Source: Aphidius gifuensis
Lineage: Eukaryota; Arthropoda; Insecta; Hymenoptera; Braconidae
Direction: 5' to 3'
DNA: 64,000 bases
Assembly (NCBI RefSeq): GCF_014905175.1
Contig: NC_057790.1
Location: 17,014,469-17,078,468 of the forward strand
The notes under the pieces are model-generated. The model did not search any database. It was not told the DNA's origin and was given only the letters and a program-made list of their open reading frames with translations. The position numbers were made by a program, and so were the translations under genes. Positions 13,303 to 27,244 of this stretch are shown piece after piece. How positions within the stretch are numbered: the first letter of the stretch is position 1; every line of letters starts with the position of its first letter.

Positions 13303-14509
13303 TTTACAGTGAAATTCTAATCATTTTTAAAAATATTTATTTAATTAATTCATGAATACATACATTTTACAAACAAGAATTCGATATTCCAAAAGAATAA
13401 ATCTTTATTCATAATACAACCTTGATTTTTTCTTTTTAAATCGGTTTGACAGTATTTATAAACATTTTCGAACAACTAATAATCGAAGTTAATTTCTATC
13501 AGGTAAATAGTCAAAATAAAAAAAAAACTCAATACGTATAAACTCATTGAATACGTTTTTGTCTGAACATTCATATTTTTTCAGTATTTTAGTAATTAAA
13601 ATTATTTAAATAATGTCACAGACAGTATTGACGCCGATTAATTAATCATTAACATTTTGCAATTAGGAGCTTTGAAAATATTAATATTTCATCTACATTA
13701 TTGCTTCAATCCTATTTATTCAGCTTATGTCTAATATATATATATTTTTATTATGATTAGTTGACAATAAAATCAAACTTTAATATTAAATTGTAATACA
13801 AGACAAAATTCAATGACTACATCAAACTACTTTTTACTATTCATTTAAAAAAAAAACGAATATCAATGATTTATTTTCATTAGTTTTTATGGCAGATCAT
13901 CATTTCAATTCAATGAAATATTTAGAGGTATTTATAGTGCTAATTCATTAAAAACACTTTGTTAAACTAAAAAAACAATTAAATCATAAAACTGGTATAT
14001 AAATTTTTGTAAATCACAGAAAATATATCATTAATAAAATGTCAATTAATTTATATACATCAAGAAAACTACGTATTATTAATTTAAAATTAAAATATGT
14101 CATGGAATTATTGCCTAAATCACAATAAAAAAAAGACCAACAGCTAACGAAATAATATAACAAATATTTTGAGTATCTTTGGTTAATTAGTATAAAAGAT
14201 TAGTTGTTTTTTTTTTTGGATCATTATAGTTACCATGGCCGGAGACAATTATTATTAAAATTTCGAATATAATATTTGTGTTTTAATATTATTTAAATAT
14301 TCTTAGAATTAAATTTTTTATTATCTCTCAGCTTTTAAATATATATATGACTTGAATCTTGTAAGAATTTTTATTTAGTACGAATGAATTTTATAAATAT
14401 TCATTTTAAAAACTTTGTGTTATCTCAAGTGTAATATTTAAATACCTAATTAGCAACAACTTCAATATTGTACATAATTTGTGTGTAGTTTATTTGTATA
14501 ATAATAATT
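13303..14509. other. Intergenic and 3' flank of the DENND5 gene
   Basis: A/T-rich DNA between the minisatellite and the DENND5 stop codon. It probably includes the DENND5 3'UTR on the minus strand. No open frame, RNA gene or repeat family could be supported here. Confidence 0.5.
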
Positions 14510-17500
14510 TTAACATATACTTGAAATTCCATGAGTTAAACTTTTTTCAAGAACAATATGAAAATCACTGAGTGGTTCAAGAATTTGAATGAGAAACATT
14601 AAAAGATTAATATTTCTTAAAAATGATGTTTCTTCATACATTTCAACAGTTGAACGTGCCTCACACATTGGTCTTAGCATTTGATGAAGTAGTTGTTCTC
14701 TAAAACGAAGAAAAAACAAACACAAATTAAATTAGATAAATGATAATTAAAAAAAATATAATATTAATGTAAAAAAAATATAAAATACCTTGCAGAGAGA
14801 CAAATAAATAATTGAAATTTTCCATCTTTTCCTAATGTATGACTAAATGTATTAATTTGATCAATTAAATGACAAAAACATCTTAAAATAGTAAATCTTT
14901 GATTATTATCAACATGATGAAGTCTTCGATCTCTATTAATTTTTTTGGAGTATTCATTCATTTCTTCTAATAGCGTCATTTCGAAATTTTCTTTAATTCT
15001 CAATAAATAATCCCATACATAAAAATTTCTACCAAATAATCTTTGATTTTTAAAACCATATAAAAAAATTTGTTCTAATGATAACACAAGACCATTATCA
15101 CCACATAATAATGCTGTTAATGAACCATCTGTTGGTTCTTTACGATAATGAAATTTAACAATAGCATTAACTGATTCTCTAAGCATATTTTGTAGCTCAT
15201 CAATTGTTAAATTTGTTGTTTTTCTTGGTATACTTGGTGAACGACATCTTGGTGGTGTTGAACATGTTTCAACAAGTTCATCACTGTGTATTGTTTTTGG
15301 TACAATTGTACCAACTAATAATCTTTCAGTTGAACCATCATCAATACCTCTACCTAACCATCTACCACATGGAAATTTAAATGTATGTCCAGTAACTTCA
15401 TTACGTACAACAACATGTTCAACCATCCATTTTGGTGACATACCACTACTATCATGTCCAATTCGTAATGTTGATAATACACCAAGATTTTTATGATGAA
15501 ATACAAATTCAAGTGCACCTTTTGGTATTGATACAGGATTTGTTTCACATAATGTACCAGATATTATTATCCATGAATTTGCTGATGTTGTTGATGCACT
15601 TGTTTTTCTACTTGGAAATATTATAACTCTGTATGGAAGTTTTGTTGTTGGATAATTATTTGTAAAACAATAATAATCAACAGCATTTAATGTTAATAAA
15701 TGATATAAAAATTGTTCTTTTTCTTCTTCACAACGTAAAAATGCTGATCTTTTATATTGGCTCCTAATTAAAAAAAAACAATAATATCAATATTAATATA
15801 AATATTTTCTTGTATAAATTATTTATTTATTTACCTTAATAAACCAGTATCAGATAATAAATTTTTTAAATGTCTTGATAATACTTTTTTTTCAAGACTA
15901 AGACGTATAAAAGCTTTGGCATATCCAATATGAGTTTTAATTTCTGTCATTGCTTGAACATTTCTAATATCAAATGTCAATGAATCTGGAAGTGGTCGTA
16001 AATGTTCTGGACCAATTGATTTTCTTTCACCTGGACGTTTATCTGGTCCTCCTCTTGTTGGTGATACATCAGTTTCCATAGCTAAATTTGATAAATCTAT
16101 ATCAAAAAAATAAATATACATATATTAATAAAACAATTAAATATAATTTCATTATTAAACTCAAGACAATCACAAATCAATATTTTACAAGCAAATGGAA
16201 AAAAAAGGCAACAATTAACATGCTCGTGCATTAACGTCATTCAGCTCTAAATAAAAAAAATAATAAATAAATAAATAATATATATAATAAACCATTTTTA
16301 TAAAAATATATTTCTTTTTTTTTTTTTTTTGTTATTTCCTTTTTCTTTTTAAAAACAAGCCAAACGTATAAAAGGCTTTTATCAGTTTACCATTAAAATT
16401 TTCCTTGATATAGGAAGTAATTTCATTAATATTTCTTGTTTTAATTGATGATACCAGAAGATCCCTGAATGAATGACTTTTAATTGTTGTCATTTTTGGT
16501 GCTATTTGTAATAAATAAAAAATAATAAAAAAGTGAAAAAAATATAAATAATAAATTTATATAAATTTAATAAAAATAAAAATTTAGAAAGCTTTACTAA
16601 ACATCAAATAAAATTATGTGCAATAAATAATGTACAATTTATGTCACTCATGTTGCACTACTGTGAACAAATATTACATATATATAAATAATTATATGAA
16701 TAAAATATAAACGTACAATCGAGCCGCTTCCTCAACACGCACCAAGCAAGTGCTGCATGTTTTTTATTTTTCAAATTAATTAAATATTTATATTATTTAA
16801 CATGAATAATCTTTTCACTTTGATAAATAATAATAGTTGAATTTGTTATTTTTTTAAAATAATAATATATTTCTTACCTGGTGATAAAAAATTTGGATTT
16901 GTTGATTTAGCAGAATCATTACATTCTTCTAATTCTTGATACATTGATAAATGTGTCCATAGTGCACTTTTTCCTTGTTTATTTTGTAAACCATGACTCC
17001 AAACACGTTCTAATAAATCACACAAACTGGTAACCAATGTATTTTCTTCAACGTCAATTAATGATTCAGTACCATGCCCTAATGCCACAGCTTCTGATCC
17101 CATTTTTTCAACTAACATTCTTTTTGTTTTTGATTTACAATCTTTTAATAATTTTTCAACAAATGTCCAATTTGCTTGGGCAATTAATGCTGGACTCATA
17201 TCAGCTGATAATTTTGTTTGTGGACGTGGTGATTGAATTTCTTGATTTGGTACTGTTGGTGGTTTACCATTTGATTCATTTAATTTCATTTTATATTTCC
17301 ATTGTGTTTGGCCTTTTCTACTACTGTAAAAATAAATGTAAATTATAATTATTAAATTATACTACAATTTTTATTTTATTATTTAAAAAGCAACTCTATT
17401 TTTTTTTTATTTTTTTTTTTTTTGTAGATTTTTCTTACCGGAGTATACTTCATGTTTAAGCAATAAAAAATAGATAATATTTTTATTTGTTAGTTTTTTT

Positions 17501-20500
17501 TCTGATTGATTAAACAAAAATTTAAATAATAAAAAAACATTTCATTACCTTTGAGTTGGTTCTTTGTTTAATGCAACACTATCAAGCAATGGAAATATTC
17601 TAAAATATGCAGCACGATGTGGTACAATTTCATTAGGTGGACTAGTTTCAAAATCAACATTATTTAATTTATTTTCTAATAATTTTTGGTTCTCTAATAT
17701 AGTATTAGCTAGCTGATAATTTGATGATTGAATTATTCCTTCACAATTTTTTTTTCTAAAAATAATAATTAAAATTAATATTATATAACGAAATAAATAA
17801 ATAAATGAATAAAAAAAAAACTTACTTAATTTGTGAAATTCTATTATCAAAAACTTTAATATTAAAATCCAATTCAGTCCAAGATGACATGACTTTATTA
17901 TCAACAAGTGATGCAAACATTTGTGTCTCAAGAAATCTTGATAAAAATGGCAAATGTTGAGCTGGTTGATCTGATAAAAATGTTGCTTTATCAAATACAT
18001 GCATACTATCTCGATTATTTAACCAATCATTTTTGTCCTATAAAAAATAAATAATTTATAAATTATAATATTAAAAAAAAAAAAAAATAAAATAGATAAT
18101 AAAACAATACCTGATTTGGATGAATAACAAAATGTTCATATCCAGAAAAAAGTTTAACAAAACGATCGAGAAATATTTCTCTAATAGCATTATTAAATAT
18201 TAAAATTTCTTTATATTCTTCTTGTGGTGTTAATTCTTTATCTTTGGTTGTTTTAATATCATCAATATCATCAATATTAATATCTGTTTTTTTAACAATA
18301 TCAATAACTTTTTGTACTGCATCAGATTGATGATGATGATGTTGTTGATGTTGTTGTACATTATCACAATTTCTATCCCAATCTAATACATCATGCAATG
18401 AATGTTTTCTTCTTGACATATGAAAACCATTACCAGGTGGTAATGTCAAACTACTTGACATAATATCACCATCATAATAATTAATAATCATACAATCAGT
18501 CTTGTCACAATTTGGTATTTTGTACTTGTTTAATATTATTTTAATTTCATCAAGAAATTGTATTTTTTTAGGAAATACTGGTAATTCTTCAGGAAATTGA
18601 CTTGTTTGTTTATCAATATCAACATAACATAAATTAGCTTCACTAGCAACTTTTAAATTAGTACCTTCACTTTGTGTTGTTAAACCCATAATAAATGGTA
18701 CTGGTGCATCTAAAAAATGATGTAAACTTGCTGGTAATATTGGTACATAAACATGTTGCCATGTAAATGGAAATAATAATGATGTTATACATTCAGCAAC
18801 AACAACTAATTTATGAAAATCTGTACTTCTTAATAATACTTGATTTTCAAGTAATACACATGTAAATAATTGTAATAAACATTCTGGTCCAAGCCATGTA
18901 AATACATCTTTCATTGAATAATCAAGTAATGGTAAATCATTTGATAAATTTGGACCATATATTACAAGTTCAAGTGGTACTTTAGCTGGTTCATCATTTG
19001 GTATATAAAATTTTAATGATTTACCTGGTAATGGTATTGGTACATTATATAATAAATTATAAACATATGATTCAAGACTAAGTCCTGGTCCAGGATGACG
19101 TGGTAAACATTTATATAAATTTGTTAAAAATTTTTTAGCAGCATATATATATGCTTGTTGACAAATTAATGATATTGATTTTGTAACATATAATTTATCT
19201 TTTGTTGAATCATAATATGCTAATGCTGCACCTGGTGAATGAGCTGATAATTTAAAATGACGTGGTAATGATCTTGTATTATGTGAATTATCTTGAGTTT
19301 TACGTAATGATGGTGGTGTACCATTTTGTCCACTACTTAATTCAGTTATAAACATTGCTTGTAATGTTTGCATTGCAGCACATATTTTACGATTACGACA
19401 TTCTTCATAAAATACAAGACTAAAACCATATGTACGTCTACCATCTTCTTTTGTCAATACAAATGAATGAAATGATGGTTCAATTGAATGTTTTTGTGTA
19501 CGAAAACGTAAACCACTTGGTAAACATAACATACAAACAGCATGCTCATCAAATGGATTCCAAATTACTGAATCTGGATAGTGACCTAATACTTTACTTT
19601 TATATGCACGATCAAGTGGTGTTGATTGAAGTGAATCACCTGAAATTAATTCAATTTAATTAATATTATTATTATTAACAAAAAAATCAACATGTAACTT
19701 GAGTATATTATTTTATTTTATAAAAATTCAAAAGCAATATTTATATTTAGAATTTATACAGTATTTTGTTTTGTCTTCAAGGAGTTTCGCTAAATAAACA
19801 AACAAATCATTGTCAATTTAAAAATGTCTGGGTAAAAAAGAAATAAAGACAATTTTTAAATTTGACTAATGTGAAAATTAATTTGTATATTGGTATTTTA
19901 ATTATATTATTTTTTCTATCTAACTGTAATTTCCGTTACCAAATTACTACTCTTGAAGGTCATCTATTTTGTTCATCTCTCAATTTTTTTTTTTTCTACA
20001 ACTATACGCAAGTATTTAACTTGAAGGCTTTGACCTCGTTGACAAAATTATATATCGCATGTATTATAGTATATAATATTTAAAAAATATAAATTACATT
20101 AAACACGTGTATGTTTATTCAATAAATTTATATTTTTTATTACTTGAGGAAAAAAAAAATTGCGCATTTAAATTTGTCAGTAAAATTAATTGAGCGTATA
20201 CAATTTCAAAGACAATTTTACAGTTTAAACTCTCATACAAATACGAATTATATTTTTTAAATTAAATAAAGGGGCTTGTACGGTTTATTAACATGACAAT
20301 AAACATTTTTTCGTTAAATAGCTTAGTGTAAAAAATTACGTTTTGTTTGTAAATGTTTTTGTCAAGGAAAAGTATATAGAAAAATTCTAAAAAAATTTAT
20401 AAACATTATTAACAGTGTCTTTATATTTTGACAAAGTGAAATGTTATTTTGTCTATATATTTGAAGTAATATATATACAGCGACTATTAGTGGCATTTTG

Positions 20501-22766
20501 CTCTTGAGTTGAGAGTCTTGCTCCAGTGTCATTTATAATTATAAAAAAAATATATAATTCAAAACTACAAATTGATTTATTTATCCTTTTAAATAATTAA
20601 AAATGTCCCTGAATTATTTTTATATTTAAATGAAAATTAAAAAAACTAAATTACTATACGTTATTTATTTATTTTTTAAATTGTTAATTTAATAACACTC
20701 CTTTTTCATTAAGTTTAAATCATAAAATATACAAATATACAATCAATATTAATAAGAGAAAATAAATTGAAAAAAAAAAATAATAATAATAAAAACAATA
20801 TCGTATCTTTCTTGTGATTCATGCATATTGATTTTCATTGTTGATTGAATTTTATTAAACCCATAATAATAGAATAAATAATATAAAAAATAATTTATTT
20901 TTATCAAGTACAAAATATGCAACAATACTCTCCCAGATGAGTGTTAGAGTAAAAAAAAAAAAAATCTTTAAACTCATTGATTATGTCTAGTTTATTCATG
21001 TTAAAAAAATATATATATAATAAAAATGTGCATGAGTCAGACACATGTCGAAAGAGGGTCTGAAACCCTCATTCCCCCAATTTTTTTCTAAATGCTTACT
21101 ACTGTCTTTTTTTTATTGTCTTTGTCATTGAAACTTGAAAGATATATATACTGAATCATTTGAGCAAGAAGCTCTGATAATTCTGATAAAAAAATATATA
21201 TATATATTTTGTTAAAAATAATTATTAACTTGTTTTATTTTGTATTTATCAATAAAATTAATAAACAAAATTGTCAAAAAATAAATTTAATATAAATAAA
21301 TCATATATAAAAAATTAAAAAATATATTGATTTTACTTTTTTAATTTAATTTGATTGTAAAAACAAAAAAAAAAATTAATAATAATTTTATGAAATTATG
21401 TAATACTGTAGAATAATTTTTATAGCAAGTTTAACAACAATGGCTATTAATAAAAATTATTAATATGATAATAATAAATAAATTAAGGGTAAAAAAGTGT
21501 TGATACAGTCAATTAAGTGAAAATGATAAGCATATCAAGCACAAATTTGACCTCTAACCAATGTTGAACGATCGGTCAGGGTCGTTTCTCGATTTAAAAT
21601 CACAACTAATATCATTTTATAATAATTTTATTGGTATATTATTATTATGATAATATAAATTTATTGATTTTTTTAATAAACAAATTTTAAATTTCAAATA
21701 TACCGATATATTTTGATTCGAAACAATGACTTGATTTAAATGTAATCGAAAAAGATAAAATGAGAAATAATTAAACAATATTTTGTTATTAATTCTTTGA
21801 AATCGAAATGAAAATATGAGCACATCTGTTTCTAAGAAAATAATGCAGCTGATCTTGAGAACCGCGGGAGGTTTTTATTTTATTTTTTTTTTCTATTCTC
21901 AAGAAGATCTGTTGCTTCCGGTGCACATTGTTAAAAGGTTCTTTTGACAAAATATATAAAAAAAAAAAAAGGTCACTAGGGTTCACCTCAATAACACGGT
22001 CTACCTGAATTGGCAAAAAAGAGAACCTATTTATAAATAGCTCCTAAAAATCAGTATTACCAAAAAGCCTCTCAATATAGCTAAAAATATTTGACAATAA
22101 TTTTAAATAACATTTTGAAATACCCATTTGAATATTTCAAAAAACATTTTAAAATATTAAGATCTAAGGTCAATATTATACATCTATTTTTAAAGTAAAT
22201 AATATATTTTTTTTTTATCATAAAAAACAAATTTATGTCCCTACAAAAAAATATATACATACTATCACATTGACCCATGATAAAAATGAATTTTATATAT
22301 TTTTTTTCTCTCATGTTTTAAAGAAAAAAAATTACGAAATTAAACTCTGTATTAATATTTTTTAATTAACCATTCAATTTAAAAAAAAAAAAAAAAAGAT
22401 CAATTTAAATAATTTAAAAAGGAAAAAACAAACTAATGAAAATTCAAGATTAATTATTCTAATGATGACCTAGTAAATCAACGACCTCTTCAAATAGAAA
22501 AAAAAAAAAAAAAAAGTAATAATATTCAAGAGCACAAAGAGTGTTCCAAAAAAAAAAAAAAAAAAATTGAAAAATAAAAACCAGGCAATTTGCATTATAC
22601 AAATAATAATAATAAAATTGTTGTAATATGCAAAAAATAACATACCAAAATATTTATCTGGTTCAAGACCAGAATCCTTGTCAAGTCCACAAATGACAAA
22701 ATAATCAGCAAATCTTGCTGGGTGTTGTTCAGGACCAGTTCTATGTAAACCCATGCTCCCGTTCAT
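14510..22766 (-). CDS. DENND5: DENN-domain Rab GEF of the DENND5 (Rab6-interacting protein 1) type, 1350 aa
   Basis: Nine minus-strand exons join in phase: 22766-22646, 19639-18111, 18037-17826, 17755-17549, 17323-16878, 16501-16391, 16096-15835, 15763-14789 and 14699-14510. The family exchanges nucleotide on Rab GTPases (Rab39 in mammals) and binds Rab6 through its first RUN domain, acting in Golgi/endosome traffic. The N-terminus HPARFADYFVICGLD opens the DENN module, which fills residues 1 to about 620, with GLRFRTQKHS and PLDYSMKDVFTWLGPE inside it. RUN1 spans about 760-960 and is followed by KSIGPEHLRPLPDSLTFD. A PLAT domain (about 985-1110) contains WMVEHVVVRNE and FPCGRWLGRG. RUN2 runs to the end. 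Human DENND5A is about 1290 aa, so length fits. The 111-base exon 6 is phase-neutral and may be optional. The large intron 1 (19640-22645) holds no recognised gene. Confidence 0.93.
19640..22645 (-). other. DENND5 intron 1
   Basis: Three kilobases of A/T-rich intron. A slightly GC-richer patch lies at 21840-22016 and another at 21040-21090. The 75-codon minus-strand open frame at 21789-22016 is interrupted by homopolymers and not recognisable; an alternative first exon there is possible but unsupported. Confidence 0.45.
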
Positions 22767-22974
22767 TTTTCACAAAGAAAAACCACAATATTAACTAAAA
22801 AAAAAAAAAACACAAACACAACTCACAGTTTAAATATATAGATATAAAAAAAAAAAATAATTAAATCACTGTAACCACAATAATCTCACTGAATTTTCTA
22901 TGAACTATAAATTTCCACATTGTCAACATGTTTATTTATATTATTTTATATTTGACGTTTATTAAACTAAACAA

Positions 22975-22995
22975 CAGCTGATGTTGACTGATGTA
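22975..22995. repeat. 21-bp direct repeat, left copy
   Basis: The sequence CAGCTGATGTTGACTGATGT plus A is repeated exactly at 23732-23752. It contains a CAGCTG E-box. Confidence 0.8.
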
Positions 22996-23731
22996 ACCAA
23001 TGCAATGATAAATATATAAATGATGGTATACATAGATGTCAAATTACATATATAATGATTTTGCATATATATAAATAAACTAACGATATACAAATATTAC
23101 ATTACATACATAGTTAAACTTTGAATAATTGAAATAATAATATAAAAAATATGCATATAGATAAATCATGAAAATCTGCAATTGTTAATTAATCAAAGAA
23201 ATTAACTGATGTATATATAATACTGTTATATATTTAACTAATATCAAGAATCCTAAATTTATAGTTAATTTCGCAAAAATTGTACAACATCACAATATAA
23301 GTTTATCAATTTAAGTATATGAATTAGCTAATTTGCATCATGTTTATTTCAAGCAAATTAATTTTCTAAATTAACATGTAAACAACTTTACTATACATTT
23401 TTCATATTAATTATTTAAATAAATAAATATTTTAACATTCAAATAAAATAATAAGTAATTACTAAATACAATTCAACTACTTATATTTAATTTATAAATA
23501 TAGTATATAATTTATTATTTAAAAGTCACTTAATGATATAAGCTAAGTATAAAATATAAGCAATATTGTCATTTATGCATACATACAAATGTTTACATGA
23601 CATATTATCTATGATACTATAAATTTTACATTTATGACACAATGTCATTATTATCACTAGTTATACATGTTATCCATTATTGACTTATTATTTAAAAATC
23701 TGTAAACTTATATTTATAATGTAATAGATAT

Positions 23732-23752
23732 CAGCTGATGTTGACTGATGTA
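23732..23752. repeat. 21-bp direct repeat, right copy
   Basis: Exact copy of 22975-22995. The 736 bases between them are A/T-rich and hold no open frame of interest. Confidence 0.8.
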
Positions 23753-24424
23753 GTTGATGAAAAGTACGACATATGGGTGTACAATATTACATCTCTCTAC
23801 GTTTTACTGTATTAAAAAAATATATATATGATCAACTAACGAAATTAACCGATAACAAACGAAGTTATACGACAACTGAAGTAATTGATCCTCAAAAATA
23901 TCACAACAATGTGAAGTTTGCAACTTGTAATTTCGATTGTTTGACGATACAATTTATCGATAACAAAGAAATTTATTTTTTCAACAATTATAACTATTTA
24001 ATTATTATCAATTATTATAAATAAATAATCTAAATAAAATTAGATTATTTAATTGTTTTAAAAAATGTTTCTAAAATTATTTTATCTATGTTAATTTTAC
24101 ATCAAATATAATTTTTTTTTTTAGTTTAAAATTTTATACTGGAGTTTACATGAACCAAGTATATAAATATTGTTATTGTTGTTGTTATTATTGAATTATT
24201 ATTGTTATTTTTTTTTTTGCAATTCAGTGTGTTTCTGAAATTCTGACAGCACGCATGGTGACATGCAGTGATATGATTGTATACGTCATCGTAGAATTAA
24301 GTTAAACAAAGTACAAAAAAATATAATTATATTTAAATAAATTCTAATTATCATTTTTTTTTCTAATAATTTTTGAGTATAGAAATATTAGCAAGTGTTT
24401 TTTAAAATAATTATTTTTATCACA

Positions 24425-26236
24425 ATGATGGATGAAATAAATTTAAGAGTTTTAACTCTCAATTGTTGGTAAATATTATAACAATAATAATTCTAAATAT
24501 TTTTTAAAAAAACATAACAAAGAACTTTTACTTTTTTTTTTACATTTACATTTTATAAATACCATCTTTTCATCCATCTTAATCGTCATGATTATAATAT
24601 TATCGAAACATTTTTTTTTTTTTAATTTTAATGATGATGATAGCATTAATGTGTTTAAACTTTTTCATTATTGATTAGATAATGATTTTTTTTTTAATAA
24701 TAAAAATTAATTGATTTGCCTTTGTTTATTTATGTATGTGTTAATTTGTTTGTTTTTTTTCCAATTATTACAGGGGCATTCCATATGTGTCAAGTAATCG
24801 AAGACAAAGAATAATTGCAATTGCTGAAAAGCTATCATTTGGTGATTATGATGTTATTTGTCTTCAAGAAATATGGTGTAGAAATGATTATAAAATAATC
24901 AGAACAAAAACACAAGAAACATTACCGTATTCACACTATTTTTATAGGTAAAAAAAAAATAAAAATTCATTAAAATAATAATAGAATAATTACCGTAATT
25001 GTTCATGTTCTTTTTTTTTTCCTTTTTTAAATAGTGGAGTTATTGGTTCTGGTGTATGCTGTTTTTCAAAATATCCAATTCAAGATGTAATGTTTCATAA
25101 GTGGTCCCTAAATGGCTATGTCCATAAAGTTCATCATGGTGATTGGTTTGGTGGTAAAGGAGTTGGCTTATGTAGACTTCGAATTAATGATGCAAATGTC
25201 AACATTTACAATGCTCATGTGAGTTTATCAATTATTAATAACTTGAAAAAAAAAATAAAAAAAATTTATATCCTTGAAATTATTGATAAACAATTTAGCT
25301 TCATGCTGAATACAACAGTGAAAATGATGAATACTCAGCTCATAGAATACTTCAAGCATTTGATATGGCACAATTTATCAGAATGACTGAACAAGGTGCT
25401 GATGCTGTTATTCTTGGTGGTGATTTAAATACTGGACCTCAAGATTTAGCATATCGTATTATAAAAGGTGTTGCTAGTTTGGCTGATGCATGCTCAATTA
25501 TTCATAATGATATTGGAACAAGTGAATGTGCCAATAATAGTTATACATCATTAAAAGTTGCTAGTAAATTACCACAAGGAAAACGTATTGATCATATATT
25601 ATATTCAGGCTCAAAAAATTATATGGTAATTTTAATTTTTCATATTAAATATTTTCTTGTCAGTTTTTTTAAATATTAATTTATATAAAACATTATTTAG
25701 GTTCAAATTGTTAATTGTCAACAACCATTTCCTGATCGTGTACCAAATAAAAGTTTTAGTTTTTCTGATCATGAAGCTGTTGTTGCTGAGTTTAAATTAA
25801 CAAGAGGTATACTTTTACTTTTATTTATTAATTCCCTCTTGATTATTTAATTTATTAATTTTAATATTTTGTTTTTTTATTAGGGACATATCAAACTTTA
25901 GAAACAGACGTACGTGAATCATTAAAAGAAGCATTAAGTATTTGTGAAAAATCATTGAGAGATATTAAAAGACAGCGTATATGGTACTTACTGATAAGTT
26001 TGTTTATTGCAATTCCACTTGTTTGGTCAATGGGCTTTGAGTCAACGGCCAGCTCAATTGGAATTGGTATCAGTATTGCATTGAATATTGGGCGTCTTTT
26101 ATCAACAGCTATTTTATGTTACTCTTTATTCATGAGCTCAATATGGAATTGTGTTGAAAAAAATGCCCTCAAAGCTGGATATTTGGCTATGGAAATACGC
26201 CTCATGCAATTAAACAATCATATTATTAAACGTTAA
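24425..26236 (+). CDS. nSMase: Neutral sphingomyelinase (SMPD2 type), 395 aa
   Basis: Exons 24425-24468, 24774-24947, 25035-25218, 25299-25625, 25701-25806 and 25884-26236 join in phase. The enzyme hydrolyses sphingomyelin to ceramide and phosphocholine at neutral pH, needs Mg2+, and sits in ER/Golgi or plasma membranes. The endonuclease/exonuclease/phosphatase fold starts at RVLTLNCWGIPYVS. The metal ligand Glu is in CLQEIW (about Glu47), the catalytic loop is GGDLNTGP (about 174-181), and the catalytic histidine is in FSDHEAV (about His267). Two hydrophobic segments near 311-328 and 335-362 form the C-terminal membrane hairpin typical of this subfamily. Human SMPD2 is 423 aa. The first exon encodes only 14 complete codons plus the split Trp15 codon, ending at LNCW. 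No odd features were found; orthology to Drosophila nSMase is an inference from domain layout. Confidence 0.95.
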
Positions 26237-27163
26237 TGATAATGATGATTTTTTTTTTTCAATATTTAAATTATATCATAAACAAATTATTTGTTTATGA
26301 TATTAGATGCATTTATTATAGCAAATTGATTAATTTAGATAGCTCATATTTTTTAATTAATTTTTAAAAGTATTTTTTTTTTTCTTTTTTATTTTAAATT
26401 TAAAAAAAAATACTTTACTTGTTAAACAAGAATTATTTTTAGTAGAAAAAATAATAATACTGTGTATTATAGAGAAAAATTTTTTAAAATATAATTTTAC
26501 AAAGCTCAATATGAACTAAATAATAATATATTATCATTTTTGATAATTTCACATTTCAAGTGTTTGAAACATCACCCATATATTTTATATTTGAAAAATC
26601 GTGTTTACAAAAAAATAAATAAATTATGAGTCATAAAATATGACTCAAAAACCTTCAAATAAACTTGTTTTTTTTTTTTTTATTATTTTTAAATTGAATG
26701 ACACAATAAAATTGTCATAAATTTGTATTCAAAAAATGTATTAAATATTTGCAATAAAACAAAAATAATATATTACTTTTTTTTTTTTATTACTATAAAT
26801 TTTTTTGTCGAATATTTTTGGTGAATTATATAATGATCTGTATCTTGGTTGATAAAAAAAGCTAGATAATTGATCATGATATGTATCAAGTTGATTAATA
26901 ATTATGACAAGAATATTTTTATCTTTCAATTTTATGAAAAAAAAAAAAACATTTCTACATAATACAGAATCACGTGGTACACTAACACGTTTTAAATTTC
27001 GTATAAAAAATGTTCTTTCTCAAGTATATAATAAAAATATATCGAAAATATTTTATAGAGAATTGAATTATAGTTTAATGTTTTTTTTTTTTTTTTTAAA
27101 TGTTTAAGTGTTAAGTATATAAAGTTTGGTAATGTAGTAGTAGTGTTAAACGTCTGATACCTT
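26237..27163. other. nSMase 3' flank up to the tRNA gene
   Basis: A/T-rich flank with an inverted repeat around ACAAATTATTTGT (26283-26295) and several AATAAA-like strings. The open frames at 26741-27189 overlap one another and run through poly-A/T tracts, so I give them no credit. Confidence 0.5.
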
Positions 27164-27236
27164 GTTTTCGTGGTGTAGTTGGTTATCACATCCGCCTAAC
27201 ACGCGGAAGGTCCTCAGTTCGAACCTGGGCGAAAAC
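27164..27236 (+). tRNA. tRNA-Val (anticodon AAC)
   Basis: The 73-base sequence folds as a complete cloverleaf. The acceptor stem GTTTTCG pairs perfectly with CGAAAAC at the 3' end, leaving discriminator A (27237) before the T run. The anticodon stem TCCGC/GCGGA encloses the loop CTAACAC, so the anticodon is AAC (27198-27200), reading GTT valine codons by A34-to-inosine. The D-arm A box (TGGTGTAGTTGG) and the T-arm B box (AGTTCGAACCT) are intact. CCA is not encoded, as expected in eukaryotes. It lies alone between nSMase and Graf. Confidence 0.95.
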
Positions 27237-27237
27237 A

Positions 27238-27244
27238 TTTTTTT
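27238..27244 (+). terminator. RNA polymerase III terminator of tRNA-Val
   Basis: Seven consecutive T residues directly follow the tRNA 3' end, the standard Pol III stop signal. Confidence 0.85.

Larger units (their letters stand above)
22767..24424. promoter_or_regulatory. Divergent promoter interval, DENND5 (-) and nSMase (+)
   Basis: The two genes start 1.66 kb apart in opposite directions. Both ends should contain promoters and 5'UTRs, though no TATA box or initiator can be singled out. Two features stand out: an exact 21-base direct repeat beginning CAGCTGATG at 22975-22995 and 23732-23752, and near nSMase an inverted repeat GCATG-GTGA-CATGC (24253-24266) followed by a CRE-like TACGTCA (24282-24288). 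The open frame 23773-24024 is not a recognisable protein. Confidence 0.5.

Noticed and set aside
11208..13355. Plus-strand frames of 60-136 codons with a 41-residue repeat in the minisatellite
   Set aside because: They exist only because the repeat period is a multiple of three. Stops and frameshifts separate the blocks, and there is no promoter, splice or domain evidence.
21789..22016. 75-codon minus frame as an alternative first exon of DENND5
   Set aside because: No donor in the right phase was convincing and the peptide does not resemble DENND5 starts. The exon at 22646-22766 matches the family.
26741..27189. Overlapping 62-67 codon frames near the tRNA
   Set aside because: They overlap on opposite strands, consist of A/T homopolymer codons, and one reaches into the tRNA gene.
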